From Microbacterium paraoxydans (lineage in GTDB: Bacteria; Actinomycetota; Actinomycetes; Actinomycetales; Microbacteriaceae): a stretch of 64,000 nt of DNA. The notes under the pieces were generated by a model, which worked only from the letters and a program-made list of their open reading frames with translations, was not told where the DNA came from and did no database searches. The stretch spans positions 1,674,001-1,738,000 of the forward strand of contig NZ_LT629770.1 in assembly GCF_900105335.1 (NCBI RefSeq). Reading direction: 5' to 3'. A program made the translations under genes and the position numbers. Numbering within the stretch: position 1 is the stretch's first letter; each line of letters begins with the position of its first letter. Positions 51,667-60,181 of the stretch are shown in pieces.

Positions 51667-53679
51667 TCAGCCCTGCTGCCGACGGCGTCGGAGGAGCATG
51701 GCTCCTGCGAGGAGGAGCCCCGCGGCCATGGTCACGGCGAACGACGGGAGCTCTCCCCCGGTGGCTGCGAGGTCGTCCTGACCCTGCGGTGGCGTCGACG
51801 CTCCACCCGAGGCTCCTGCCACGACGTTCAGGGCCGCGCTCGCCACCACATCCCCTTGCGCATTCAGCGCGACCACGGTGTGACTTCCCGCCGGGAACCC
51901 CGCGGGAATGCGGAAGTCGTCCGAGAACGCGCCGTCGATCCCCGCTACGAGCTCTCCGAGTTCGGTCGGCTCCGAGCGGAGTTCGATCACGACGGCCTCT
52001 CCGGGCGCGAAACCGGACCCCGAGATCTTCAGTACTTCCCCGGCGAGGATCGACTCCTGTGACAGGGCCAGCGCGGGGGGCGATTGCGGTGCCGTGCACT
52101 CCGAGGACAACATCACATCCCGTGCCGACAGGACCGCGCCGGACTCCAGACGGAACGTGCCCGCCCCGAGGAGCGACTCCGCACCGCCGAAGTACGCGGT
52201 GCAGTAGCCTGCCATCTCCACCCGCAGCGTGTAGACCCCCGCGGGCAGCGAGCCACCCGGAGTCTCGGGGGTGGATCCCGCACCCAAGACGAAGGATCCT
52301 TCCGTGTCGAGGGCCGCAACCTCCTGCCATCCGGACGCCGTCCACAGCAGGGCCGTGACCGTCGCCCCGGAGACCGCAGCGCCGTCCGCGGTCGAGACGT
52401 TCCCGCCGATCGCGCCGCCCGTCGCGAGGTCGAAGTCCACTCCCGCGCGATCGCCGCCCGCGGCGAGCACGACAGGGGTCGCCTCGGCCCGGGTCGCGAC
52501 GCCGTCGAAGAACTGCGGGGCGAAAATCATGTCGTACACGTTCGCCGTGGCCCGCACGATGTAGGTCCCGGCGGGGACGGCCAGGCGGTACGAGCCGTCG
52601 GGCTGCGTGTAGGCCATGCCGACAAGGGTGTCCCCGCTGTACGCCTCCACGATCGCGTCGCCGGACAGCGCGCCGGACGTGCGCACCACGCCGGTGATCA
52701 TCCCGCTCGAGTCGAGGGTCGCGTCGATGTCCGAGACGATCTGCCCCTGGGCGACGGCGATGGTCGTCGCATCTTCCTCTCGCCGCGCGTTCTTCCAGTA
52801 CTCGCGGATACCCCGTCCGCCGTCGGGGACGAACGCAACGACGTACCGCCCTGGCGGGACGGTGAGGGAGTAGGACCCGTCCGGCGCGACGTCCGCCTGC
52901 AGCGTGAGCCCCGTCGTGGCGTCGCTGGCGGTCACCCATCCGGGAACGGGCGAGTCGTCGGCCGCCAACGTCATCGTGCCCTGGATGACACCGAGCTCGG
53001 CGAGGTAGGCATCCACTCGCTCGGTGCTCTGCCCCGCGGTGACATGGACCGCTTTCGCCCTGCTCTCGTCGTAGGCATCCTCCCAGAACTCGGCGGAGAG
53101 CGTCGGGTCCGCCGGTTCGAAGCGGACGCGGTAGTCACCCGCGGGGAGAGCGGCGAGCCGGTAGGCACCGTCCGCGTCCGTCGACGCGAACGCCGACACG
53201 GAATAGTCGGCGGACTCCGCCCGTACGGTCACGCCTTCGAGTGGAGAGCCGTCCGCCTGATGCCTCACGATGCCGGCGATCGCCCCGCCGAGTGCGAGGG
53301 CCGCGTCCACTCCCACGACGGAATCCCCTTCGGCGACGATGAGACGCTGCGCGGCCGCACGCGACGACGCATCGTCCCAGAACTCGGGGATGAAGTCCGT
53401 CCCGGAGGCGTCGAAGGCCACGACGTACTCCCCCGCCGGAAGGTCCGGCACGAGGTACGCACCCGTGGCATCGGTCATCGTGGATTCGAAGACCGACGCG
53501 TCGTCGGTCGACACCGAGACGGTGACGCCCGCGAGAGGCGAACCGTCCGCCTCCGCCGTCACCGTCCCCGCCAGCGATCCTCTTGACGCGGCACCGGCTG
53601 CGGTCGCGCCGCCCAGTGCGAGTGCGAGGGCCGCGGCCCCACCCATGATCGACCGAAAGAACGCGCGTCGTCGCGCCAT
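51667..53679 (-). CDS. Sortase-anchored surface protein with five carboxypeptidase-regulatory-like repeats
   Basis: 670 residues. N-terminus: charged RRRAFFRS followed by a signal peptide (MGGAAALALALGGATAAGA). Then five repeats of about 85-100 residues that start GSLAGTVTAEADGSPLAGV-like and carry an aromatic EFWDDA, EFWEDA, EYWKNA, QFFDG or AYFGG motif, followed by an IPT/Ig-like domain (ILAGEVLKISGSGFAPGEAV). The end has LAATGGELPS, a hydrophobic helix and RRRRQQ: an LAxTG cell-wall sorting signal. Likely an adhesin or stalk; the ligand is unknown. No sortase gene is adjacent. The start is at 53679, with the signal peptide right after it. Confidence 0.88.
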   Translation of the reverse strand: MARRRAFFRSIMGGAAALALALGGATAAGAASRGSLAGTVTAEADGSPLAGVTVSVSTDDASVFESTMTDATGAYLVPDLPAGEYVVAFDASGTDFIPEFWDDASSRAAAQRLIVAEGDSVVGVDAALALGGAIAGIVRHQADGSPLEGVTVRAESADYSVSAFASTDADGAYRLAALPAGDYRVRFEPADPTLSAEFWEDAYDESRAKAVHVTAGQSTERVDAYLAELGVIQGTMTLAADDSPVPGWVTASDATTGLTLQADVAPDGSYSLTVPPGRYVVAFVPDGGRGIREYWKNARREEDATTIAVAQGQIVSDIDATLDSSGMITGVVRTSGALSGDAIVEAYSGDTLVGMAYTQPDGSYRLAVPAGTYIVRATANVYDMIFAPQFFDGVATRAEATPVVLAAGGDRAGVDFDLATGGAIGGNVSTADGAAVSGATVTALLWTASGWQEVAALDTEGSFVLGAGSTPETPGGSLPAGVYTLRVEMAGYCTAYFGGAESLLGAGTFRLESGAVLSARDVMLSSECTAPQSPPALALSQESILAGEVLKISGSGFAPGEAVVIELRSEPTELGELVAGIDGAFSDDFRIPAGFPAGSHTVVALNAQGDVVASAALNVVAGASGGASTPPQGQDDLAATGGELPSFAVTMAAGLLLAGAMLLRRRRQQG

Positions 53680-53870
53680 GTCCCCACCCTCCGGAGGAGG
53701 CCGGCGCAGCCCGATGCTGTCACGGTCGACCTCGAGCGCTGCCGATCCCGCGGCAATGCCTTCTCCGAAGGTAGACGATCGACGCATCGGAAAGGAATAG
53801 GCAGATCACAGGAGGGCGCCTCCGCCGCGCGGGGGATGCCGCGCGACGGCCCCCGCCCTACGGTGGAGGG

Positions 53871-54606
53871 ATGGCCTTCACCCGGACGCCGACCCTGCGC
53901 GACCAGCGCGGCGACCTCCTCCTCGCGCTCGTCCTCTTCGTCGGCGCGATCCTCAGCGCGGCGCTCTCCTCCATCGCCCAGGTCTACGGCGACGAACAGG
54001 CTCCGCTGTGGACCGCCCTCGTCTACGCCGTCGTGGTGGCGGCGCCGCTCGGTTTCCGCCGGCGCTGGCCCGGCACCGTGGCCGTCGTGGTGTCGCTCGC
54101 CTACTTCACCGCGGTGACGATCCGGGTCCCGGAGATCTACGTCGGCAACATCGCGATGTTCATCGCGCTCTACACGGTCGGCGCCTGGATGAACGACCGC
54201 CGGAAGGCCCTGGTCGTCCGTGTCGCGATCATCGTCGGCATGTTCGTGTGGCTCCTCATCACCATGTACCGCGACGCGATCAGCGAGGCGGACAAGGCGG
54301 ACGTCGTCGCCGGCGCCATGTCGCCCTATGTGGCCTTCATGCTCATACAGATCCTCCTCAACGTCCTGTACTTCGGCGGCGCCTACTACTTCGGCGAGCG
54401 CTCCTGGGCGGCGGCCGAGCAGCGCACCGTGCTGGAGGAGCGCACCCGCGAACTGGAGCGCGAGCGCGAGGTCACGGCGGCGCAGGCGGTGGCCCTCGAC
54501 CGGGTGCGGATCGCCCGGGAGCTGCACGACGTCGTCGCCCACCACGTGTCGGTCATGGGGGTGCAGGCGGGCGCCGCGCGCCTCGTGCTCGAGAACGATC
54601 CGGCCC
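53871..54606 (+). pseudogene. Sensor histidine kinase (DesK/NarL type), truncated after the phospho-acceptor helix
   Basis: About 245 residues: five hydrophobic helices at residues 18-175, a coiled coil (RTRELERERE) and the HisKA_3 box IARELHDVVAHHVSVMGVQ with His219. The sequence follows the family up to ARLVLENDPA (about 54605) and then leaves it. The rest of the dimerisation helix and the whole ATPase domain are missing. The same frame stays open by chance through the next gene and even into the permease, but that middle is not protein-like. ATG 53871 is 6 bases after TACGGT (53859-53864). I infer a deletion. Confidence 0.85.
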
Positions 54607-55362
54607 ATGCGCATCATCCTCGGACTGCTGTCGTCGGACGGCGGACGAGTCGACCTCGACGGGACGCCCCTCACCACCGCCGACCGCCGCCGCTTCGGGT
54701 ACATGCCCGAGGAGCGCGGCCTGTACCCGAAGATGAAGGTCCTGGAGCAGATCGTCTACCTCGCGCGCCTCCACGGGTTCAGCAAGCCGGAGGCGACGGA
54801 GCGGGCGACCGCGCTGCTCACGGAGCTCGGACTCGGCGAGCGCCTCGACGACACGATCGAATCGCTGTCGCTGGGCAACCAGCAGCGGGCGCAGATCGCC
54901 GCGTCGCTCGTGCACGACCCCGAGGTGCTGATCCTCGACGAGCCCTTCTCCGGCCTGGACCCCCTCGCGGTGGACGTTGTCGCCGGAGTCCTGCAGGCCA
55001 GCGCGGCCCGCGGCGCCTCGATCCTCTTCTCCTCCCATCAGCTGGACGTGGTCGAGCGCCTCTGCGACGACCTCGTCATCCTCGCCGGGGGCACCATCCG
55101 TGCCGCCGGTTCCCGGGACGGCCTCCGCGCCGAGCACGCCCGCGACCGGTACGAGCTCATCTCCGCGGGCGACGCCGGGTGGCTGCGCACCGAGCCCGGG
55201 GTCACGCTCGTCGACTTCGAGGGCGGCTACGCGCTCTTCGACGCGGACGGCCCCGACACCGCCCAGCGCGTGCTGCAGTCGGCGGTCGCGCGCGGCGACG
55301 TCGCGAGCTTCGCGCCCAAGCACCCCTCCCTCGCCCAGATCTTCAAGGAGGTCATCCAGTGA
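54607..55362 (+). pseudogene. ABC transporter ATPase lacking its N-terminus and Walker A
   Basis: 251 codons from ATG 54607. The remaining part is a normal ABC-2 type ATPase: MRIILGLLSSDGGRVDLDG, signature SLSLGNQQRAQIAASL, Walker B VLILDEPFSGLDPLA, H-loop SSHQLD. In family members the MRIILG segment follows directly after GPNGAGKTTT, so about 40-45 residues, including Walker A, are lost. It is joined to the histidine kinase fragment in a different frame. It should not hydrolyse ATP. Its stop overlaps the GTG of the permease (GTGA), preserving the old coupling. Confidence 0.85.
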
Positions 55363-56441
55363 ATGCCTCGACCCCCGCACGGAACCGAATCTGGCTGGTC
55401 GCCGAGCGGGAGATCGGCTCCAAGCTCCGCAGCAAGGCGTTCCTGATCTCGACCGGCATCCTGCTGCTCATCGCCCTCGCCGGCGTGCTGTTCGGCGGCT
55501 TCGCCAGTCAGAACAACGACGCCATGCCGGTGGCCGTGACCTCGGAGACCGCGACCGCCGTGTCCGCACTGCCCGACGTCGAGGTGACCGAGGTCGCCTC
55601 TCGCGCCGACGCCGAGGAGCTGGTCCGCGAGGGGGACGTCGATGCGGCGGTGCTCGCGGGGGACAACGCCGCGGGCTACACGATCGTCGCGCTGGAGGAC
55701 GCCCCCGGATCGCTCGTGTCCGCGCTGTCGCTGTCCCCCGAGGTCGTGATCCTCGAACCGGTCACCACCAACCCGCTGCTGCGCTACTTCATCGCGATCG
55801 CCTTCGGTCTCGTCTTCATGATGGCCGCGGCGACCTTCGGCGGCACCATCGCTCAGAGTGTGGTCGAGGAGAAGCAGACCCGGGTCGTGGAGGTGCTGCT
55901 GTCGGCGATCCCGGCGCGCACGCTGCTCGCCGGCAAGGTGATCGGCAACACGGTGCTCGCGATGGGGCAGATCCTCGCCCTCGCAGCCGTCGCCACCATA
56001 GGGCTCATCGTGACGGGTCAGCGCGAGGTGCTGACCACCCTGGGCGCCCCCATCATCTGGTTCGCGGTGTTCTTCCTGTTCGGGTTCATCCTGCTCGCGG
56101 CGATGTTCGCGGCGGCGGCCTCCATGGTCTCCCGGCAGGAGGACATCGGATCGACGACGACCCCCATCACGATGCTCATCATGGCGCCGTACGTGCTGGT
56201 GATCGTGTTCAACGACAACCCGCTGGTGCTGACGATCATGTCGTACGTGCCGTTCTCGGCTCCGGTCGGCATGCCGATGCGCTTGTTCGTCGGCGAAGCG
56301 CAGTGGTGGGAGCCGCTCCTGAGCCTCGCGATCCTCCTGGCGAGCTGCGTCGCGGCGATCGTCGTCGGCGCGAAGATCTACGAGAACTCCCTGCTCCGGA
56401 TGGGCTCGCGCGTGAAGCTCGCCGAGGCTCTGCGCGGCTGA
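55359..56441 (+). CDS. ABC-2 type permease
   Basis: 360 residues: NatB-like layout with one N-terminal helix (AFLISTGILLLIALAGVLFGG), an extracellular domain of about 140 residues, then five helices (IAIAFGLVFMMAAATFGGTIA and on). The QSVVEEKQTRVVEVLLSAIPARTLLAGKVIG segment is the coupling motif of the family. Reads as intact, but its own ATPase is truncated, so its function is doubtful unless another ATPase serves it. GTG 55359 overlaps the ATPase stop. Confidence 0.88.
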   Translation: MNASTPARNRIWLVAEREIGSKLRSKAFLISTGILLLIALAGVLFGGFASQNNDAMPVAVTSETATAVSALPDVEVTEVASRADAEELVREGDVDAAVLAGDNAAGYTIVALEDAPGSLVSALSLSPEVVILEPVTTNPLLRYFIAIAFGLVFMMAAATFGGTIAQSVVEEKQTRVVEVLLSAIPARTLLAGKVIGNTVLAMGQILALAAVATIGLIVTGQREVLTTLGAPIIWFAVFFLFGFILLAAMFAAAASMVSRQEDIGSTTTPITMLIMAPYVLVIVFNDNPLVLTIMSYVPFSAPVGMPMRLFVGEAQWWEPLLSLAILLASCVAAIVVGAKIYENSLLRMGSRVKLAEALRG

Positions 56442-56460
56442 TCCCGGGACCCCGCCTTCG

Positions 56461-56523
56461 CGTCGAGACCCCCTGCTGCACGCGTGTGCAGCAGGGGGTC
56501 TCGGCGTGTACCCGGGGTCTCGG
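56461..56523. repeat. Repeat family B, copy 3
   Basis: CGTCGAGACCCCCTGCTGCA plus C (56461-56481) pairs with 56486-56506 at 20 of 21 positions around the loop GCGT, followed by a third arm CCCGGGGTCTCGG (56511-56523). The putA stop (56526-56528) follows directly. It lies between the convergent permease and putA genes. Confidence 0.88.
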
Positions 56524-56525
56524 TG

Positions 56526-59500
56526 TCAGAGGAGGCCGTCGGAGAGGGTGGTGGGGTTGCCGAAGCGGTGGTTGGTGATCGACACGGCCTGCTCGTGCAG
56601 GAACGGGAGCATCTCGACCCGGCCCGCTCCGGTCACGGCGTGGGACCACACCGCGACGTCGGGGCTGCCGTCGAGGGCCGTGTGCAGCGCGGCGGCATCG
56701 CCACCGACGAGCCGCACCCGCTGCCACGACCGGGCGCCCTTCGCGTAGCGCTTCGTCCACGCGGCATCGGACTCGGTCTTCACGGTCACGCCCTGGGCCT
56801 TGAGCGCCTTCTCCACGCGGGACGGCAGCGACGCGGCCGACACGGTGAAGGGGCTGCCGCTGCGCAGTGCCGCGGCGAGCACGCGGACTCCCTCGGCCAA
56901 CGGCGCGTCCTCGGCGATACGCACGTCGACCGCCACCGGACGGTACCGGAACACGTTGCGCTCGACGCCGAGTCCGGACTTGTCGCTCACGGCGCCGAAC
57001 TCGTCGATCCACGCGCGCTCATCGGCGGCCGCCGCGCGGTGCAGCCACTCGATGCCCACGGGGTCGAGCTCAGGCGCAGCCGCCTCCAGCAGCCCGGTCA
57101 CGGCCGGGGTCACCGCCGCACCCGGAGCCGCGGCGGGCAGCTCGCCCGCACGCCACTCACCGAGACCGAAGAGGTAGTTCGGGCCGCCGGCCTTGGCTCC
57201 GGCGCCCACGGCCGAGCGCTTCCAGCCGCCGAACGGCTGGCGCTGCACGATGGCGCCGGTGATGCCCCGGTTCACGTACAGGTTGCCGGCCTCGACGCGG
57301 TCCAGCCAGGTCGCGACCTCGGCGGAGTCCAGCGAGTGCAGCCCCGCGGTGAGGCCGTAGTCGACGGCGTTCTGCAGCCGGATGGCCTCGTCGAGGTCCT
57401 TCGCGTGCATGATGCCGAGCACGGGTCCGAAGAACTCGGTCAGGTGGAAGTACGAGCCCTCGCGCACGCCGGTCTTTACCCCCGGCGTCCACTGCTTCCC
57501 CTCGTCGTCGAGCTTCCGGGGCTCCACGAGCCAGCGCTCGCCCTTGTCGAGCGTGGTGAGCGCGGTGAGGAGCTTGCCGTTCGCGGGCTCGATGATCGGC
57601 CCCATCTGCGTGGCGGGGTCGTCGGGAAGCCCGACGCGCATCGAGGTGACCGCGTCCACGAGCTGCCGCTCGAAGCGCTTCGAGTCGGCCACCGACCCGA
57701 CGAGGATCGCCAGCGACGCGGCCGAGCACTTCTGCCCGGCGTGGCCGAACGCGCTGCGGGCGACGTCGGCGGCCGCGAGGTCGAGGTCGGCCGACGGCGT
57801 CACGATGATGGCGTTCTTGCCGCTGGTCTCGGCCAGCAGCGGCAGGTCGGCCCGGAAGGAGCGGAACAGCTGCGCGGTCTCGTAGGCCCCGGTGAGGATG
57901 ACCCGGTCGACCTGGGGACTCGCGACCAGGCGGGTGCCGAGGTCGCGGGAGGCGAGGTCGACGAGAGCGAGCAGATCGCGCGGGACACCTGCGGCCCACA
58001 GCGCCTCGACCATCACGGCGCCGCACCGCTGCGTGAGCTTCGCGGGCTTGATGATCACGCCGGATCCGGAGGCGAGGCCGGCGAGGACTCCGCCGGCGGG
58101 GATCGCCACGGGGAAGTTCCACGGCGGCGTGACCACGGTCACCTTCGACGGCACGAACTCGGCGCCGGGGATGGCCTCGAGGTCCTTCGCCCGCTCGGCG
58201 TAGTAGTGCGCGAAGTCGATCGCCTCGCTGACCTCGGGATCGGCTTCCGCGATGGTCTTGCCGGCCTCGTGCGCCATGATCTCCAGAAGCTCGCCGCGGC
58301 GGGCGGCCAGTTCATCGCCCGCGCGGTGCAGGACGGCGGCGCGCTCGGCGGCGGGGAGCGCCGCCCATTTCTCGGCGGCGGAGGTGGCGGCGGCGAACAC
58401 GGCGTCCAGCTCGGCGTCGGTCTCGATGCGCGCGGCGGCGATGGCGTCCCGGCCGAGCGTCGACGACACCGAGCGCTGCAGGATCTCCCGACCCCACGCG
58501 CGGTTCGCGGCGAGCGCGGGATCGGTGTCGGGCTCGTTCGCGAAGCCGTCCGTGGTGTTCGCGGGGCGCGGAGCCGTGCGGTCCTGGGTGCGGTTCGGGC
58601 CGGGTACCGACGGGTCCGCGACGAGCGCGGCGAGGGAGCGCTCGAAGCGCTCCCGCTCGCGGGTGAGCAGGGTCGGGTTCGAGGCCAGCTCGAACACGGC
58701 GGACATGAAGTTCTCAGGGCTCGCGTTCTCCTCGAGGCGCCGCACGAGGTACGCGATCGCGACATCGAACTCCGCCGGGTTCACGACCGGCGTGTAGAGG
58801 AGGAGGCGGCCGACGTCCTTGCGGACGGCCTCGGCCTGCCCGGTCGCCATGCCGAGCAGCATCTCGTACTCCACGAGGGCGCCCTTCAGCCCCTGGGTCC
58901 CTGAGGCCGCGCCCCCCTGGGTCCCTGAGCCTGTCGAAGGGTCGGTCACGCCCCGGGCCTTCGCGAGCAGCCAGGTGTAGGCGATGTCGAAGAGGTTGTG
59001 CCCGGCGACGCCGATGCGCACGGCATCGAGCCGCTCGGGGGTCATCGCCCAGTCGAGCACGCGCTTGTAGTTCGTGTCGGAATCCTGCTTGGTGCCGTAC
59101 GTCGCGAGCGGCCAGCCGTGCACCTTCGCATCGACCTCCTCCATCGCGAGGTTCGCGCCCTTGACCACGCGCACCTTGATCGGCGCTCCGCCCTTGGCGC
59201 GGCGGGCGGCCGCCCACTCCTGGAGCCGCTGCATGGCACCGAGCGCGTCCGGCAGGTACGCCTGCAGCACGATGCCGGCCTCGAGGTCCTCCAGGCCGGG
59301 CTGGTCGAGGATGCTCGTGAAGGCCGCGATCGTGAGGTCGAGATCGCGGTACTCCTCCATGTCGAGGTTGATGAACTTCTGGGTCCCGGTGCGGGCACCC
59401 TTCGCCTCGGCCTTCGCCGCGAGCCGGTACAGCGGGGTGAGCTTCTCGACGACGTCGGCGACGGCCTCGTCGAACGACCACATGGAGAGCTGGCTGACGA

Positions 59501-60044
59501 CGCTCGAGACCTTGATCGAGACGTAGTCGACGTCCGGACGGGCGAGGAAGTCGTACGTGCCCTGCAGTCGGCGGCCCGCCTCGCGCTCCCCGAGCACGGC
59601 CTCGCCGAGGAGGTTGAGGTTCAGACGGTTGCCGGTCTTGCGGAGCTTGGCGATCGCGGGACCGAGCTTGGACGGCGTGGCGTCGAGCACGAGGTGCCCG
59701 ACCATGGCCCGCAGCACGCGCCGCGAGATCGGCACGACGACGTTCGGGAGCTTCGGCGCCCAGAACCCGCCGGCCTTGATGGCGGCCCGCAGGTAGCCGG
59801 GCAGCAGCGTGGGCGTGATGTCGGAGAGCTCGGCGAGCTTGCGGCCGGCAACCCGCAGATCCTCCGGACGCATGACGCCGTCGACGAAGCCGACCGTGAA
59901 GGCGAGGCCGTTCGGGTCCTTGAGCACTTCGGACAGGCGCTGGGCGGCGGGCTCGACCGGGTGGGTCTCGCTCTCGGCGAGCCAGCGCTGCACGAGCGCG
60001 GCGACCTCTTCGGTGCGGGGGGTGGTGTCGTCGATGACGGTCAT
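56526..60044 (-). CDS. putA: Bifunctional proline dehydrogenase / L-glutamate-gamma-semialdehyde dehydrogenase
   Basis: 1172 residues. N-terminal half: proline dehydrogenase TIM barrel with YVSIKVSSVVSQLS and the FAD-binding IKVRVVKGANLAMEE. C-terminal half: aldehyde dehydrogenase with VVTPPWNFPVAIPAG, the active-site Glu in LLAETSGKNAIIV and Cys in GHAGQKCSAASLAI. No N-terminal ribbon-helix-helix, so not a repressor. It oxidises proline to glutamate. Two family D units lie in frame between the halves (58891-58941), giving DPSTGSGTQGGAASGTQG. Start at 60044 with GAGGAAGG upstream. Divergent from a LysR-family gene. Confidence 0.95.
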   Translation of the reverse strand: MTVIDDTTPRTEEVAALVQRWLAESETHPVEPAAQRLSEVLKDPNGLAFTVGFVDGVMRPEDLRVAGRKLAELSDITPTLLPGYLRAAIKAGGFWAPKLPNVVVPISRRVLRAMVGHLVLDATPSKLGPAIAKLRKTGNRLNLNLLGEAVLGEREAGRRLQGTYDFLARPDVDYVSIKVSSVVSQLSMWSFDEAVADVVEKLTPLYRLAAKAEAKGARTGTQKFINLDMEEYRDLDLTIAAFTSILDQPGLEDLEAGIVLQAYLPDALGAMQRLQEWAAARRAKGGAPIKVRVVKGANLAMEEVDAKVHGWPLATYGTKQDSDTNYKRVLDWAMTPERLDAVRIGVAGHNLFDIAYTWLLAKARGVTDPSTGSGTQGGAASGTQGLKGALVEYEMLLGMATGQAEAVRKDVGRLLLYTPVVNPAEFDVAIAYLVRRLEENASPENFMSAVFELASNPTLLTRERERFERSLAALVADPSVPGPNRTQDRTAPRPANTTDGFANEPDTDPALAANRAWGREILQRSVSSTLGRDAIAAARIETDAELDAVFAAATSAAEKWAALPAAERAAVLHRAGDELAARRGELLEIMAHEAGKTIAEADPEVSEAIDFAHYYAERAKDLEAIPGAEFVPSKVTVVTPPWNFPVAIPAGGVLAGLASGSGVIIKPAKLTQRCGAVMVEALWAAGVPRDLLALVDLASRDLGTRLVASPQVDRVILTGAYETAQLFRSFRADLPLLAETSGKNAIIVTPSADLDLAAADVARSAFGHAGQKCSAASLAILVGSVADSKRFERQLVDAVTSMRVGLPDDPATQMGPIIEPANGKLLTALTTLDKGERWLVEPRKLDDEGKQWTPGVKTGVREGSYFHLTEFFGPVLGIMHAKDLDEAIRLQNAVDYGLTAGLHSLDSAEVATWLDRVEAGNLYVNRGITGAIVQRQPFGGWKRSAVGAGAKAGGPNYLFGLGEWRAGELPAAAPGAAVTPAVTGLLEAAAPELDPVGIEWLHRAAAADERAWIDEFGAVSDKSGLGVERNVFRYRPVAVDVRIAEDAPLAEGVRVLAAALRSGSPFTVSAASLPSRVEKALKAQGVTVKTESDAAWTKRYAKGARSWQRVRLVGGDAAALHTALDGSPDVAVWSHAVTGAGRVEMLPFLHEQAVSITNHRFGNPTTLSDGLL
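58891..58941 (-). repeat. Dispersed repeat family D inside putA
   Basis: A full copy (58920-58941, GGTCCCTGAGCCTGTCGAAG plus GG on the plus strand) and a partial copy (58891-58908) lie in frame in putA, at the end of the proline dehydrogenase barrel. They encode PSTGSGTQG and ASGTQG. Confidence 0.9.
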
Positions 60045-60071
60045 GAAGCGGGGTACCTTCCTCGGCCTCGC

Positions 60072-60122
60072 ACACCCGGGTGTCGTGTGCGGCTGGATCA
60101 TTGTCCAGCCGCTCGGTAGGCT
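60072..60122. promoter_or_regulatory. putA/LysR divergent control region
   Basis: ACACCCGGGTGT (60072-60083) is a perfect palindrome, and CGGCTGGA (60090-60097) with TCCAGCCG (60104-60111) is a perfect 8-base inverted repeat around TCATTG. TAGGCT (60117-60122) is a rightward -10. The dyad is well placed for the LysR protein to control its own gene and putA. Confidence 0.6.
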
Positions 60123-60181
60123 CCGTCTATCAACCGATTCGAGTGGATTCTGTTCACTCCTCCCGAACGATCGGAACCGCC

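Noticed and set aside
53871..56441. One 856-codon open frame that would fuse a kinase, an odd middle and the permease
   Set aside because: The middle is the ABC ATPase gene read out of frame and has no protein-like pattern; the ABC and permease frames have clear family motifs and a GTGA overlap.
56484..58904. 806-codon rightward frame opposite putA
   Set aside because: Antisense shadow; putA has full catalytic motifs on the other strand.
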